From Bog-473 sp963730395 (GTDB lineage: Bacteria; Actinomycetota; Acidimicrobiia; Acidimicrobiales; RAAP-2), in NCBI GenBank assembly GCA_963730395.1, contig CAVSSK010000006.1, forward strand, positions 62,001 to 126,000: DNA of 64,000 nt, read 5' to 3'. Position 1 is the stretch's first letter; every line of letters begins with the position of its first letter. The notes beneath the pieces were generated by a model. That model was given only the letters and a program-made list of their open reading frames with translations. It was not told the origin of the DNA and made no database searches. The position numbers and the translations under genes are program-made. This document shows, in pieces, positions 53,553 to 61,380 of this stretch.

Positions 53553-53568
53553 GTGACGCCGATGTCAG
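53553..53568. promoter_or_regulatory. Inverted-repeat operator GTGACGCCGATGTCAG
   Basis: A TAACGT hexamer (53549-53554) overlaps its left end by two bases on the plus strand, the same fixed arrangement as at 3455, 31504 and 57400. It ends one base before the ATG of the FadE at 53570 and would block that promoter and probably the ligase promoter 17 nt away. Confidence 0.7.
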
Positions 53569-53569
53569 C

Positions 53570-54730
53570 ATGCGAGACGGGGCCGCCGTGGACCTCGCAC
53601 TGAAGCGGGAGGACGAGGAGTTCGCTGCCTCGTTCCGTGCCTGGCTCGCGGAGCATTCCCACCGGCCCCCGGCGTTCGTCGACCTGGCCGACGAGGTGGC
53701 GTGGGGCCGGGAGTGGCAGGCCACCTTGGCGGCGGACCGGTGGGTGGGCGTGCACTGGCCAAGTGCGTACGGCGGGCGTAGCGCGACGCCGGTGCAGGTC
53801 GCGCTGTACCAGAGCGAGTACGCCCGTTCGCAGGCGCCGCAGCCGGTGAACCGCGTCGGCATCAACCTGGTCGGGCCGACGCTGCTGGCCCACGGCACCG
53901 AGGATCAGCGGCTGCGCTACCTGCCGCCGATCCTCTCGGCGGAGGAGATCTGGTGCCAGCTCTTCAGTGAGCCAGACGCCGGCAGCGACCTCGCGTCCCT
54001 CTCGACGCGTGCCGCACCGGCCGACGGGGGCTACGTCGTGACCGGTCGCAAGGTCTGGACGTCGTACGCCCAGTTCGCGACGTGGGGCCTGTGCCTGGCC
54101 CGCACCGAGCCCGACGCGCCCCGCCCGCAGCAGGGCATCACCGCGCTGATCGTCGACATGGCCGACCCCGGGGTCGACGTGCGCCCGTTGGTGCAGATGA
54201 CGGGTGACGCCGAATTCAACGAGGTTTTCCTGACCGACGTCTTCGTGCCGGCCGAGCAAGTGGTAGGGACGGAGGGCCAGGGCTGGACCGTGGCCGGATC
54301 GACCCTGGCCCACGAGCGCGGAACGAATTTCCCCTTCAAGGAGCAGGTCGTCCACGAGACCTACCTGGCTCGGCTGTACGAGGAAGCGCTGGACAACGGC
54401 GCGCTCGATGATCCGCTCGTCGCCGACGCGCTGGCACGGGCCTACATCGACCTCGGCGTCCTCCGCCTGCACAACCTGCGCACCCTGACCCGCCTGGGTC
54501 GAGGCGAGGAGCCCGGTCCCGAGTCGAGCTGGATCAAGCTCATGTGGACGGCCATGACGCAGGAGCTCTCCGAGGCCGGACTCCTCGTCACCGGCCGCGA
54601 CCCGGCGTCCGCCGAGGCAGGGCCGTGGGCGCGGCAGTGGCTGTGGAGCAAGGCCGCCGGCATCGCGGGCGGGACCTCGCAGGTGCAGCGCGACATCATC
54701 GCCGGCAGGATCCTCGGCCTACCCCGCTGA
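53570..54730 (+). CDS. Acyl-CoA dehydrogenase, alpha-type
   Basis: The 386-residue FadE has 'EIWCQLFSEPDAGSDLASLSTRA', 'TGRKVWTSYAQFATWGL', 'LTDVFVPAEQVVGTEGQGW' and 'AGGTSQVQRDIIAGRILGLPR'. It is close to the gene at 49436, so the two may be paralogues with different chain preference or alternative partners of the beta subunit at 50685. ATG 53570 is given, but GTG 53588 (GTG GAC CTC, like the other FadE starts) is an equally good start. The end overlaps the convergent DedA gene by 12 nt. Confidence 0.92.
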   Translation: MRDGAAVDLALKREDEEFAASFRAWLAEHSHRPPAFVDLADEVAWGREWQATLAADRWVGVHWPSAYGGRSATPVQVALYQSEYARSQAPQPVNRVGINLVGPTLLAHGTEDQRLRYLPPILSAEEIWCQLFSEPDAGSDLASLSTRAAPADGGYVVTGRKVWTSYAQFATWGLCLARTEPDAPRPQQGITALIVDMADPGVDVRPLVQMTGDAEFNEVFLTDVFVPAEQVVGTEGQGWTVAGSTLAHERGTNFPFKEQVVHETYLARLYEEALDNGALDDPLVADALARAYIDLGVLRLHNLRTLTRLGRGEEPGPESSWIKLMWTAMTQELSEAGLLVTGRDPASAEAGPWARQWLWSKAAGIAGGTSQVQRDIIAGRILGLPR

Positions 54731-55318
54731 CCGTTGAGCCGTCGCGGCAGCGCGGTGGCGGTGGCGGTGGAAGAGCACGGTGACGATGACTCCGACGACG
54801 AGGCCCACGAGGAGCGTGGCGATGTCGTGTGGCGAGGAGTGCCCCGTGAGGATCCTCCCGAGGCCGTACGCGCTGGCTGCGACCGACACCGAGAATCCGA
54901 GTGACGCCAGAAGGTTCCAGAGAACGAACTGCCCATGTTGCATCTTGGCGGTGCCCGAGACGATTGCCGGCGTGAAGAAGACGGCGAGGCGCCCCCATCG
55001 GGCGTAGGCACGTTCACCGCGCTCGACCATCTTCTGGCGTCCGGCCTGATGCCTGCCCGGGCGCTCCAGGAGTTGGCGCCCCCAGCGGTTGCCGATGGTG
55101 TAGCCGATGAGCCCTCCGACCTCTCCGGCGAGCGTGGACACCCCCACGACGAGCGCCAGGTTCAGCTTCCCCTGACTGGCCGCCACGCCGGCCGCGCCGA
55201 GCGCGGTGGCACCGATGAAAGGCACGCCCGCCCACGAAGCCGCCACGGCGACGAACAGGCCCACGTACTGCCACCAGGTGCCGGTGATGTCCACCGAGGC
55301 GAGCAGGTGCACCCTCAA
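54719..55318 (-). CDS. DedA/SNARE-associated-type membrane protein
   Basis: The 199-residue integral membrane protein has 'PFIGATALGAAGVAASQGKLNLALVVGVSTLAGEVGGLIGYTIGNRWG', the DedA glycine-rich core, 'FFTPAIVSGTAKMQHGQFVLWNLLASLG' and a final helix. The conserved Glu and the Arg of 'RWGR' known from DedA proteins are present. The family includes lipid flippases and proton-dependent transporters. It overlaps the FadE gene convergently and lies 55 nt after the DMT gene on its own strand. Confidence 0.82.
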   Translation of the reverse strand: MRVHLLASVDITGTWWQYVGLFVAVAASWAGVPFIGATALGAAGVAASQGKLNLALVVGVSTLAGEVGGLIGYTIGNRWGRQLLERPGRHQAGRQKMVERGERAYARWGRLAVFFTPAIVSGTAKMQHGQFVLWNLLASLGFSVSVAASAYGLGRILTGHSSPHDIATLLVGLVVGVIVTVLFHRHRHRAAATAQRSAG

Positions 55319-55373
55319 CCCACCCGAGGCCTGCGCCCGTCGGAGGCCGGCGCGGAGGACGTGACCCCGCGGT

Positions 55374-56249
55374 TCACGTGGCGGGGGAGGGGTCGGTCGT
55401 GCCGGTCGCCGCCCCCTGCGGGGACTCGGAGCCGGCGAGGAGTGCGATCCCGACGATGGCGATCAGCAGCCCGACGATGGCGGATCCGGAGTGCGACGAA
55501 CCTCCCTTGGCCAGCGACTCCCCGTAGACCGAGATGCCGAGGATCACGCTCGAGAACAAGGTCACCGAGTTGCTCGACGCCATCGCCGGCGCGAGGACGC
55601 CGGTCTTGAGTGCCGACTGCTGGAGTGCGAATCCGCTCACGGCACTGATGATCAACACGTAGATCGTCCAGCTGCTGAGCAGCGCGAGGACCCCGCCGCC
55701 GATCTCGGTCACGAACGTCTTGGTCACCGCCGCCTGCAGGCCGTAGCCGAGACCGGCGGCGGCGCCATAGGTGAGCGCCTTGGCGGCACCCGTGAAGCGC
55801 CGGCCGAGACCGAACAGGAAGACCACGAGCGCGCCCGTCACCAGGCACGCGGACCACCAGGCCGCGGCGCTCGGATGCGACGTGCCGCCCTGCGGCTGCC
55901 CGGCAGAGATGAAGAACACGATCCCGAGCAACGTCAGCGTGGCGCCGGACAGCTCACGCCGGCCGATGTGCTGCGCGGTGAGGACGGCCCCGAACGGCAG
56001 CGCGATGACCAGGCTGAGCGCCGTCAGGGACTGCACGACGACCAGGGAAGCGCGATCGAGCGCCATCGCCTGCACGACCCAGCCCGAGGACTGCAAGATG
56101 GCACCGGCCAACCAGACCGGTCGGCGCAGGACCTGGAGCAAGAAGTGAGGGTCACCCTCCGGCGCCGACGTGCTGAGCGCCCCCTTCTGTTGGAGCACGG
56201 TACCGAGCGCAAACAACACAGCAGCGAGGATGGCGAGTGCTTCACCCAT
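55374..56249 (-). CDS. DMT-superfamily (EamA/NIPA-like) permease
   Basis: The 291-residue protein has nine or ten hydrophobic helices, starting 'LAILAAVLFALGTVLQQKGAL' and including 'SSGWVVQAMALDRASLVVVQSLTALSLVIALPFGAVL' and 'FALQQSALKTGVLAPAMASSNSVTLFSSVILGISVYGE', the internal duplication of DMT carriers. This form resembles actinobacterial NIPA-like Mg2+ or drug/metabolite exporters. TAGCCT on the coding strand (56263 to 56258) is 8 nt before ATG 56249, so I use this start and not the longer open frame. The substrate is unknown. Confidence 0.83.
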   Translation of the reverse strand: MGEALAILAAVLFALGTVLQQKGALSTSAPEGDPHFLLQVLRRPVWLAGAILQSSGWVVQAMALDRASLVVVQSLTALSLVIALPFGAVLTAQHIGRRELSGATLTLLGIVFFISAGQPQGGTSHPSAAAWWSACLVTGALVVFLFGLGRRFTGAAKALTYGAAAGLGYGLQAAVTKTFVTEIGGGVLALLSSWTIYVLIISAVSGFALQQSALKTGVLAPAMASSNSVTLFSSVILGISVYGESLAKGGSSHSGSAIVGLLIAIVGIALLAGSESPQGAATGTTDPSPAT

Positions 56250-56303
56250 GGCAGACAAGGCTAGGCAGCGCGATCGCGGCGCGCCGGGAGCGTAACCTGG
56301 TGC

Positions 56304-57398
56304 ATGCCCGGAAACGACCAGCTGCTGCGTCGTGCCGCCAGCAACCTCATCGCTGTGAAAATGGACCTGGCCGCCGCAGAGGCCGACGGCGACAGCGAAC
56401 GGGTGAAGCTCCTCCGGACGCTCCTGTCGTGTGGCGGTGACACCCTTCTCTACCGGCCGCAACTGCAGCACTACGCGGTGCTCTTCGGAGACCTGCGGAC
56501 GGCGGCGCACGTGGCCGTGATGGTCCCCGGCGTCGGTGACGGCACGAACCTGTGTGACGACTGGATCCCCGAGGCCCGCAACCTGTACGACGCGGCGGAG
56601 TCCACCGCCGTCGTCCTGTGGAAGGGCTATGACAATCCCGCCGACATCGTCGCGGCGGCAGCGGGATCCATCGAGTGCAACGAGGACCTCGTCACCGCCG
56701 CCGGTGACCTGACCGCCTTCGTGGCGACGCTCTCGCTTCGCACCGATCAGTCACTGACCCTCGTCGCCCACAGCTTCGGGTCCATCGTGGTCGGCGCGGC
56801 GCTGGCCGATTGCGGGCTGCAGTGCACCGACGTCGTCGTCGCCGGAAGCCCGGGCATGACCGTCGACGAGCTGCGCGACCTCCACATCGACCAGTCCCAC
56901 TTCTTCTCCGAGCAGGCGCCGGGCGACGCCATCGCCGAGCTCGGCGTCTTCGGCTCCGCCCCGACCTCCCCGACCTTCGGTGGCACCCGGATGAGCACCA
57001 ACGCGCCCGATCATCCGACCGTCGCGGCGCACTCCGACTACTTCGAGCCCGGGTCCGAGGCACTCGAGAACATGGTGGACGTGGTCACCGGCGAGTACGA
57101 CGAGGTCGTCCGTCAGCGCTCGGCGTTGCCGGAGATCGCGGGTGGCCTGGTGGCCTGGCTGCTCCGGATTCCCGCGCTGCCGGTGCGCATGGCGGGGCGC
57201 CGCTACCGGGGTCCGGGCTTCCGCCTGCTCACGAACTGGTGCCGGCTGGTCGACCTCGGCGCGAGCGAGACGGGCAACCTCGTGGCGGAGGTGCTCGACG
57301 AGAAGGAGCGTGCCCTGCTGTGGGTCGCCCGTCGTGTCGGTGCCCTCCCCGACGAGGGGTCCACCGACGGCCGCAGTCGGGATGAGGCACGATCCTAA
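56304..57398 (+). CDS. Alpha/beta-hydrolase, DUF1023-like
   Basis: The 364-residue protein has 'VAVMVPGVGDGTNL' (oxyanion-side strand), the nucleophile elbow 'LVAHSFGSIVVGAAL' and 'VVVAGSPGMTVDEL' in the order of DUF1023 alpha/beta-hydrolases. The late His is likely in 'APDHPTVAAHSDYF'. It is probably a carboxyl-ester or lipid hydrolase; the substrate is unknown. TAACCT at 56293-56298 ends 5 nt before the ATG, the clearest leaderless layout in the window. The gene ends one base before the operator of the GMC oxidoreductase unit. Confidence 0.83.
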   Translation: MPGNDQLLRRAASNLIAVKMDLAAAEADGDSERVKLLRTLLSCGGDTLLYRPQLQHYAVLFGDLRTAAHVAVMVPGVGDGTNLCDDWIPEARNLYDAAESTAVVLWKGYDNPADIVAAAAGSIECNEDLVTAAGDLTAFVATLSLRTDQSLTLVAHSFGSIVVGAALADCGLQCTDVVVAGSPGMTVDELRDLHIDQSHFFSEQAPGDAIAELGVFGSAPTSPTFGGTRMSTNAPDHPTVAAHSDYFEPGSEALENMVDVVTGEYDEVVRQRSALPEIAGGLVAWLLRIPALPVRMAGRRYRGPGFRLLTNWCRLVDLGASETGNLVAEVLDEKERALLWVARRVGALPDEGSTDGRSRDEARS

Positions 57399-57399
57399 C

Positions 57400-57415
57400 C
57401 TGACAGCAGCGTCAG
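57400..57415. promoter_or_regulatory. Inverted-repeat operator CTGACAGCAGCGTCAG
   Basis: TAACCT (57396-57401) overlaps its first two bases. A second box, TACGTT (57437-57442), lies 6 nt before the start of the next gene, so two promoters may flank the site. The arms are fully matched (CTGAC/GTCAG). Confidence 0.68.
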
Positions 57416-57448
57416 CAATCGGGGGCGACGGCACGCTACGTTTGCCCG

Positions 57449-58012
57449 GTGCCCGTCTGGCTGAGTGAGCAGGAGTACGCCACGCTGCGGGCCGCCTGCG
57501 CACAGATGATGCCCTCGGACCAGGGTGCCCCCGGGGCCGAGGAGGCGGGCGTGGCCGACTACATCGACGGGTTCCTGGGCGCCTTCACCTTCGACCCGCC
57601 CCGGATCTGGGCGGGGGGTCCGACTTCGGGGCGCAAGGGCGGGGTGACCGGCTTCGGCCGCTTCCACCGGCTGTCCCGGCTGGACGAGCTGGCCTGGCGG
57701 ACGCGGCTCGAGGGGTCCCGGGGGATTCCCGAGCGCGAGTTCAACGGGCCGGTGGTGGGGCTCCAGCAGCGCTACCGGGAGGGGCTCGCCGAGCTGGGCG
57801 AGGACTTCGCCGCGGTCGACGGGTCGGAACAACGGCGCCGGCTCCGGGCCGACGAGGGTTTCTGCGAGTTGCTGTGGGAGCACTGCTGCGAGGGCATGTA
57901 CGGCCCCCCGGAGTACGGGGGCAACCGCGACTGCGTCGGTTGGGAGTACATCGGCTACGAGGGTGACGTGCAGCCGCGCGGCTACAGCGACGCCGAGGTG
58001 TCCCAGCCGTGA
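57449..58012 (+). CDS. Gluconate-2-dehydrogenase subunit-3-like small subunit
   Basis: The 187-residue protein has the subunit-3 pattern 'LRAACAQMMPSDQGAPGAEEAGVADYIDG', a Pro- and Gly-rich middle and 'LLWEHCCEGMYGPPEYGGNRDCVGWEYIGYEGD', which closes this family. In gluconate dehydrogenase the subunit escorts the FAD subunit. No twin-arginine signal is evident here, so the complex may be cytoplasmic. The GTG at 57449 follows TACGTT by 6 nt. The stop overlaps the GMC oxidoreductase start by four bases, showing a two-gene unit under the operator at 57400. Confidence 0.82.
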   Translation: MPVWLSEQEYATLRAACAQMMPSDQGAPGAEEAGVADYIDGFLGAFTFDPPRIWAGGPTSGRKGGVTGFGRFHRLSRLDELAWRTRLEGSRGIPEREFNGPVVGLQQRYREGLAELGEDFAAVDGSEQRRRLRADEGFCELLWEHCCEGMYGPPEYGGNRDCVGWEYIGYEGDVQPRGYSDAEVSQP

Positions 58013-59671
58013 CCGCCGACGCCGTCATCATCGGGTCCGGGCCCGGCGGGGCGACGGCGGCCGAGGTGCTGACGAGGGCCGGCTGGTCGGTGGTGATCAT
58101 GGAGAAGGGGCGGAACCACCTGCTCGACCCCGACGACATGGCCCGGCCGGCGGGCGACTACTCCAACGACGAGATCAAGTTCATCTCGCGCTACTTCCTC
58201 GGACCCGACCCGCTCATCGAGCCGCGGGCCTTCCGCCGGTCCGCCGACGAGGGCGAGCACACGCACGTGGGCGAGGTGAACTCCATCCCGACAACGGTGG
58301 GGGGTGGCGGGACCCACGCCGACGGCAAGGTGCCGCGCCTGCGGGAAGAGGACTTCCGCCTCTTCTCCACCTACGGTCCCCAGGTGGGTGCGGCCGTCGA
58401 CGACTGGCCCATCGACTACGACGAGCTCGAGCCGTTCTATGCCGAGGTGGAGCGGGCCATCGGCGTGGCAGGCCGGGAGGGTGCGAACCCCTTTGCCGCC
58501 TGGCGGTCGGGCCCCTACCCCATGCCACCCGGGGCTCCCATGTACGGGGCAGTGTTGTCCTCGGCGGCCGCCGAGAAGGTCGGGCTCCACCCCTACGAGG
58601 CACCGACGGCGGCCAACAGCATCGCCTACGACGGGCGGCCCGCCTGCAACAACTGCGGCTTCTGTGCGTTCTTCGGCTGCCCGATCCACGCCAAGGGCGA
58701 CCCGGTGGCCCTGCTCACCCGGGCCATGGCCACGGGTCGGGCCGAGCTCATGGCCGAGACCTACGTGAGCCGCATCGTCACACAGCGGGCGCACGGCGAC
58801 GGGCGTCGAGTTCATCGGCCCCGACGGCGAGACGCGCACCATGGACGCCAAGCTCGTGATCGTCGCGGGCGGCGCGATCGAGACGCCGCGCATCCTGCTC
58901 CTCTCCGGGCTCGAGCACCCGGCCCTCGGTCGCTACCTGATGTGCCACTTCCAGACGATCGTCGTCGGGCACTTCCCTCACCTGCGCCTGCACCCGCACA
59001 AGGGGCGGGCGGTCACGCACGTGCACGACGACGCCATGGTCCAGGACGAGCGCTCGCGGGAGGCCGCTCTCGGTGCGGGGCTGCCGTGGTTCCGCGGCGG
59101 CCTCGTCGAGCACAGTGGTGGGGGGCTGCCGATCATGGAGGCGCGCCACTCTCCGTGGGGCCGAGGCCACGCGCAGGCCATGCGCGAGTCGAACCTGCGC
59201 GAGCGCATGTGGGCCTTCATCATGCAGGGCGAGGATCTGCCCTACGTCACCAACACCGTCGACCTGAGCCCGTCGGTACGCGACGTCCGCGGCTTCCCGG
59301 TGGCGCGGGTCACCTATCAGCCGGGCCGCCACGAGCTGGCAGCGTCCAAGCACCACGGGAAGATCTTGCAGTCGGTGCTCGAGGAGATGGGTGCCGAGTG
59401 GGTCCTGCACACCTCGTCACCCGGCGTCTCGTACCACGGTGTCGGGGCCACCCCGGTGCCCGAGAGCCGCCATGTGATCGGCACGGCCCGCATGGGCGAC
59501 AACCCCGACACATCCGTGGTGGACCGCTGGGGTCGCGTGCACGCGCTCGACAACGTCGTCGTGGCCGACTCTTCGGTGTTCGTCACCTCGAGCGGCTACG
59601 GGCCGACACTCACCCTGGTGGCGCTGGCGGCGCGCGCCGCCCACCACCTGGCGGGGACGAAACCGGCCTGA
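58009..59671 (+). pseudogene. GMC-family FAD oxidoreductase, one frameshift near 58803
   Basis: The N-terminal part has 'DAVIIGSGPGGATAAEVLTRAGWSVVIMEKG' (FAD) and the four-cysteine cluster 'CNNCGFCAFFGC' also found in gluconate/alcohol dehydrogenase large subunits. Around 58800-58806 the frame slips; in the new frame the protein continues 'LVIVAGGAIETPRILLLSG' and ends with 'RHVIGTARMGDNP', 'DSSVFVTSSGYGPTLTLVALAARAA', the GMC active-site region. Repaired, it would be about 554 residues. It probably oxidises an alcohol or a hydroxyl of the catabolic substrate. The break may be real or a consensus error; all catalytic regions remain. Confidence 0.78.
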
Positions 59672-59683
59672 GCCTTCAGAGGG

Positions 59684-60916
59684 TCAGCCGACGCCGCGGG
59701 TGAGCAGCATCGTGCCGGCGATCGGGCCGCCTCCGTTGGCCACCGCAGCCACCTCGGGAGCCCGCCCGCCCGGCCGGACCACCTGGCGCTCGCCGCCCTC
59801 GCCGCGCAGCTGCACGCAGGCCTCGTGGATCAGGCTGAACCCGTGCAGGCGGCCACCCGAGAGCTGGCCACCCGCCGTGTTGAGCGGCAGCACACCGTCA
59901 CGCGCGATGGCGGCACCACCCTCGATGAAGGGTCCGCTCTCACCTCGGCCGCAGAACCCGAGCGCCTCGAGCCAGACGATGGTCAGAATCGAGAACCCGT
60001 CGTAGAGCTGCGCCGTGTCCACGTCGGCGGGCGTGAGCTCGGTGCGCTCCCACATGGAGGCGGCGGCGTCGCGCGCCGCCATGGAGGTCATGTCGTCGAA
60101 CTGGTCCCAGCTCGGTCGCCCCCGCAGGGCCGTGCCGAGTGCGTTGATGCCCACGGCGGGGTGGTCCAGATCGCCGGCCACGTCACGGTGCGACACGATC
60201 ACGGCCGTCGATCCGTCGCAGGGGGCATCGCAGTCGAACAGGCACAGCGGCGTCGTGATCATCCGCGCCGCCAGGTAGTCGTCCATGCTCATCGGAGCCC
60301 TGTAGACGGCCTTGGGATTCAGAGCAGCGTTGCGGCGCGCGTTCAGCGCGATCTGGCCCATCTGCTCGCGGGTGAGGCCGAACTCGTGCATCCGGCGCTG
60401 CGCCACCATGGCGAGCCAGTTGGCGGCCGACGCCGCTCCGAAGGGGAGGGACCACTGCATGAAGCCCCCGAAACGGGGCATGCCGCCCCCGCCTGACGAC
60501 ACGCCGATGCCCTGCCGTCCCCCCGTGCCCTGCGCGGAGCCCTCGGTGACGGTCCGGTAGACCAGGACGTGGCGCGCCAGCCCTGCGGCCACGGCGAGTG
60601 CCGCCGCCATCACGGCCCGCATTTGCGCCGGACCCTCGCCGCCGCCGTCGTGCCAGTTGAGCGACAGGCCCATGGCGTCCTGCACGTCGGGCGTCGTCGG
60701 GCCGCCAAAGCCGGCCGTGCCGGCGCCCATGCCCGGGTAGGTGGAGATGCCGTCGATGTCGTCGCGGCTGAGACCGGCGTCGGCGATGGCCGCCATCGCC
60801 GCCTCAATCGTGAGGTCGAGGTCGGAGCGCCCCAGACGACGCCCGACGTCGGATTGCCCGATGCCCGAGATGATCGCCCGTCGCTCCAGCGGCTCCTGGG
60901 CCGGCGGAGGGCTCAC
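59684..60916 (-). CDS. Thiolase-like protein paired with a DUF35 protein
   Basis: The 410-residue SCP-x/Ltp2-type thiolase-fold protein has 'SLNWHDGGGEGPAQM' in place of the nucleophile segment and so lacks Cys there. 'RRMHEFGLTREQMGQIAL', 'AQLYDGFSILTIVWLEALGFCGRGESGPF' and 'NTAGGQLSGGRLHGFSLIHEACVQLRG' complete the family pattern. Its GTG overlaps the stop of the DUF35 gene (GTGA), the arrangement of Ltp2-ChsH2 aldolase complexes. A retro-aldolase or related C-C lyase of an acyl-CoA is the best guess. The longer upstream open frame runs through the DUF35 gene in another register and is not used. Confidence 0.85.
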   Translation of the reverse strand: MSPPPAQEPLERRAIISGIGQSDVGRRLGRSDLDLTIEAAMAAIADAGLSRDDIDGISTYPGMGAGTAGFGGPTTPDVQDAMGLSLNWHDGGGEGPAQMRAVMAAALAVAAGLARHVLVYRTVTEGSAQGTGGRQGIGVSSGGGGMPRFGGFMQWSLPFGAASAANWLAMVAQRRMHEFGLTREQMGQIALNARRNAALNPKAVYRAPMSMDDYLAARMITTPLCLFDCDAPCDGSTAVIVSHRDVAGDLDHPAVGINALGTALRGRPSWDQFDDMTSMAARDAAASMWERTELTPADVDTAQLYDGFSILTIVWLEALGFCGRGESGPFIEGGAAIARDGVLPLNTAGGQLSGGRLHGFSLIHEACVQLRGEGGERQVVRPGGRAPEVAAVANGGGPIAGTMLLTRGVG

Positions 60917-61332
60917 GACACACCCTCGGGCGTGAAGAGGGGGAGCCACACGTCGTCCACGTGCTCGAAGACCACGTGGACGGGCATCCCGACGTGCACG
61001 TCGTCGGGTTCGACGTCGACCAGGTTCGTGGTCAGGCGCACGCTGGGCTGCTCGTCGATCGACACCCACGCGATGACGTAGCTGTCGCTACCGGGTATCC
61101 ACTGCTGGTGATTGACGGTAAAGGTCTCCACGTGGCCATGGCCGCTGACGGCCTTCGGCGCCACGTCGCGCGAGAGGCAGCGCGGGCAGACGGGACCCGG
61201 CGGATGGATGAAGAACCCGCACGCGTTGCAGTGCAGCAGGCGCAGGACACCGTCGGCACCCGAAGTCCAGTAGAAGGCGACGTCCTCGCTCAGGCGCGGC
61301 AGGAGACGCATCATCGGGCCATTGGCAACCAT
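60913..61332 (-). CDS. DUF35 OB-fold protein with N-terminal zinc ribbon
   Basis: The 139-residue protein has a Cys4 ribbon 'CNACGFFIHPPGPVCPRC', then an OB-fold 'GHVETFTVNHQQWIPGSDSYVIAWVSID' and 'VHVGMPVHVVFEHV'. DUF35 proteins bind acyl-CoA and partner with thiolase-like proteins (ChsH2 with Ltp2, or HMG-CoA synthase/thiolase complexes in archaea). The start ATG at 61332 is the first that leaves the domain compact; the open frame could go 16 codons further. The stop overlaps the thiolase-like start, so a 1:1 complex is likely. Confidence 0.9.
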   Translation of the reverse strand: MVANGPMMRLLPRLSEDVAFYWTSGADGVLRLLHCNACGFFIHPPGPVCPRCLSRDVAPKAVSGHGHVETFTVNHQQWIPGSDSYVIAWVSIDEQPSVRLTTNLVDVEPDDVHVGMPVHVVFEHVDDVWLPLFTPEGVS

Positions 61333-61380
61333 GGCGGCATGTTGGCACACCGGACGCGCCCGCTGCCCATCGGCGCGCAC

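Noticed and set aside
51948..53603. 551-residue plus-strand frame opposite the AMP ligase
   Set aside because: Shadow frame; the minus-strand ligase has all ANL motifs in order.
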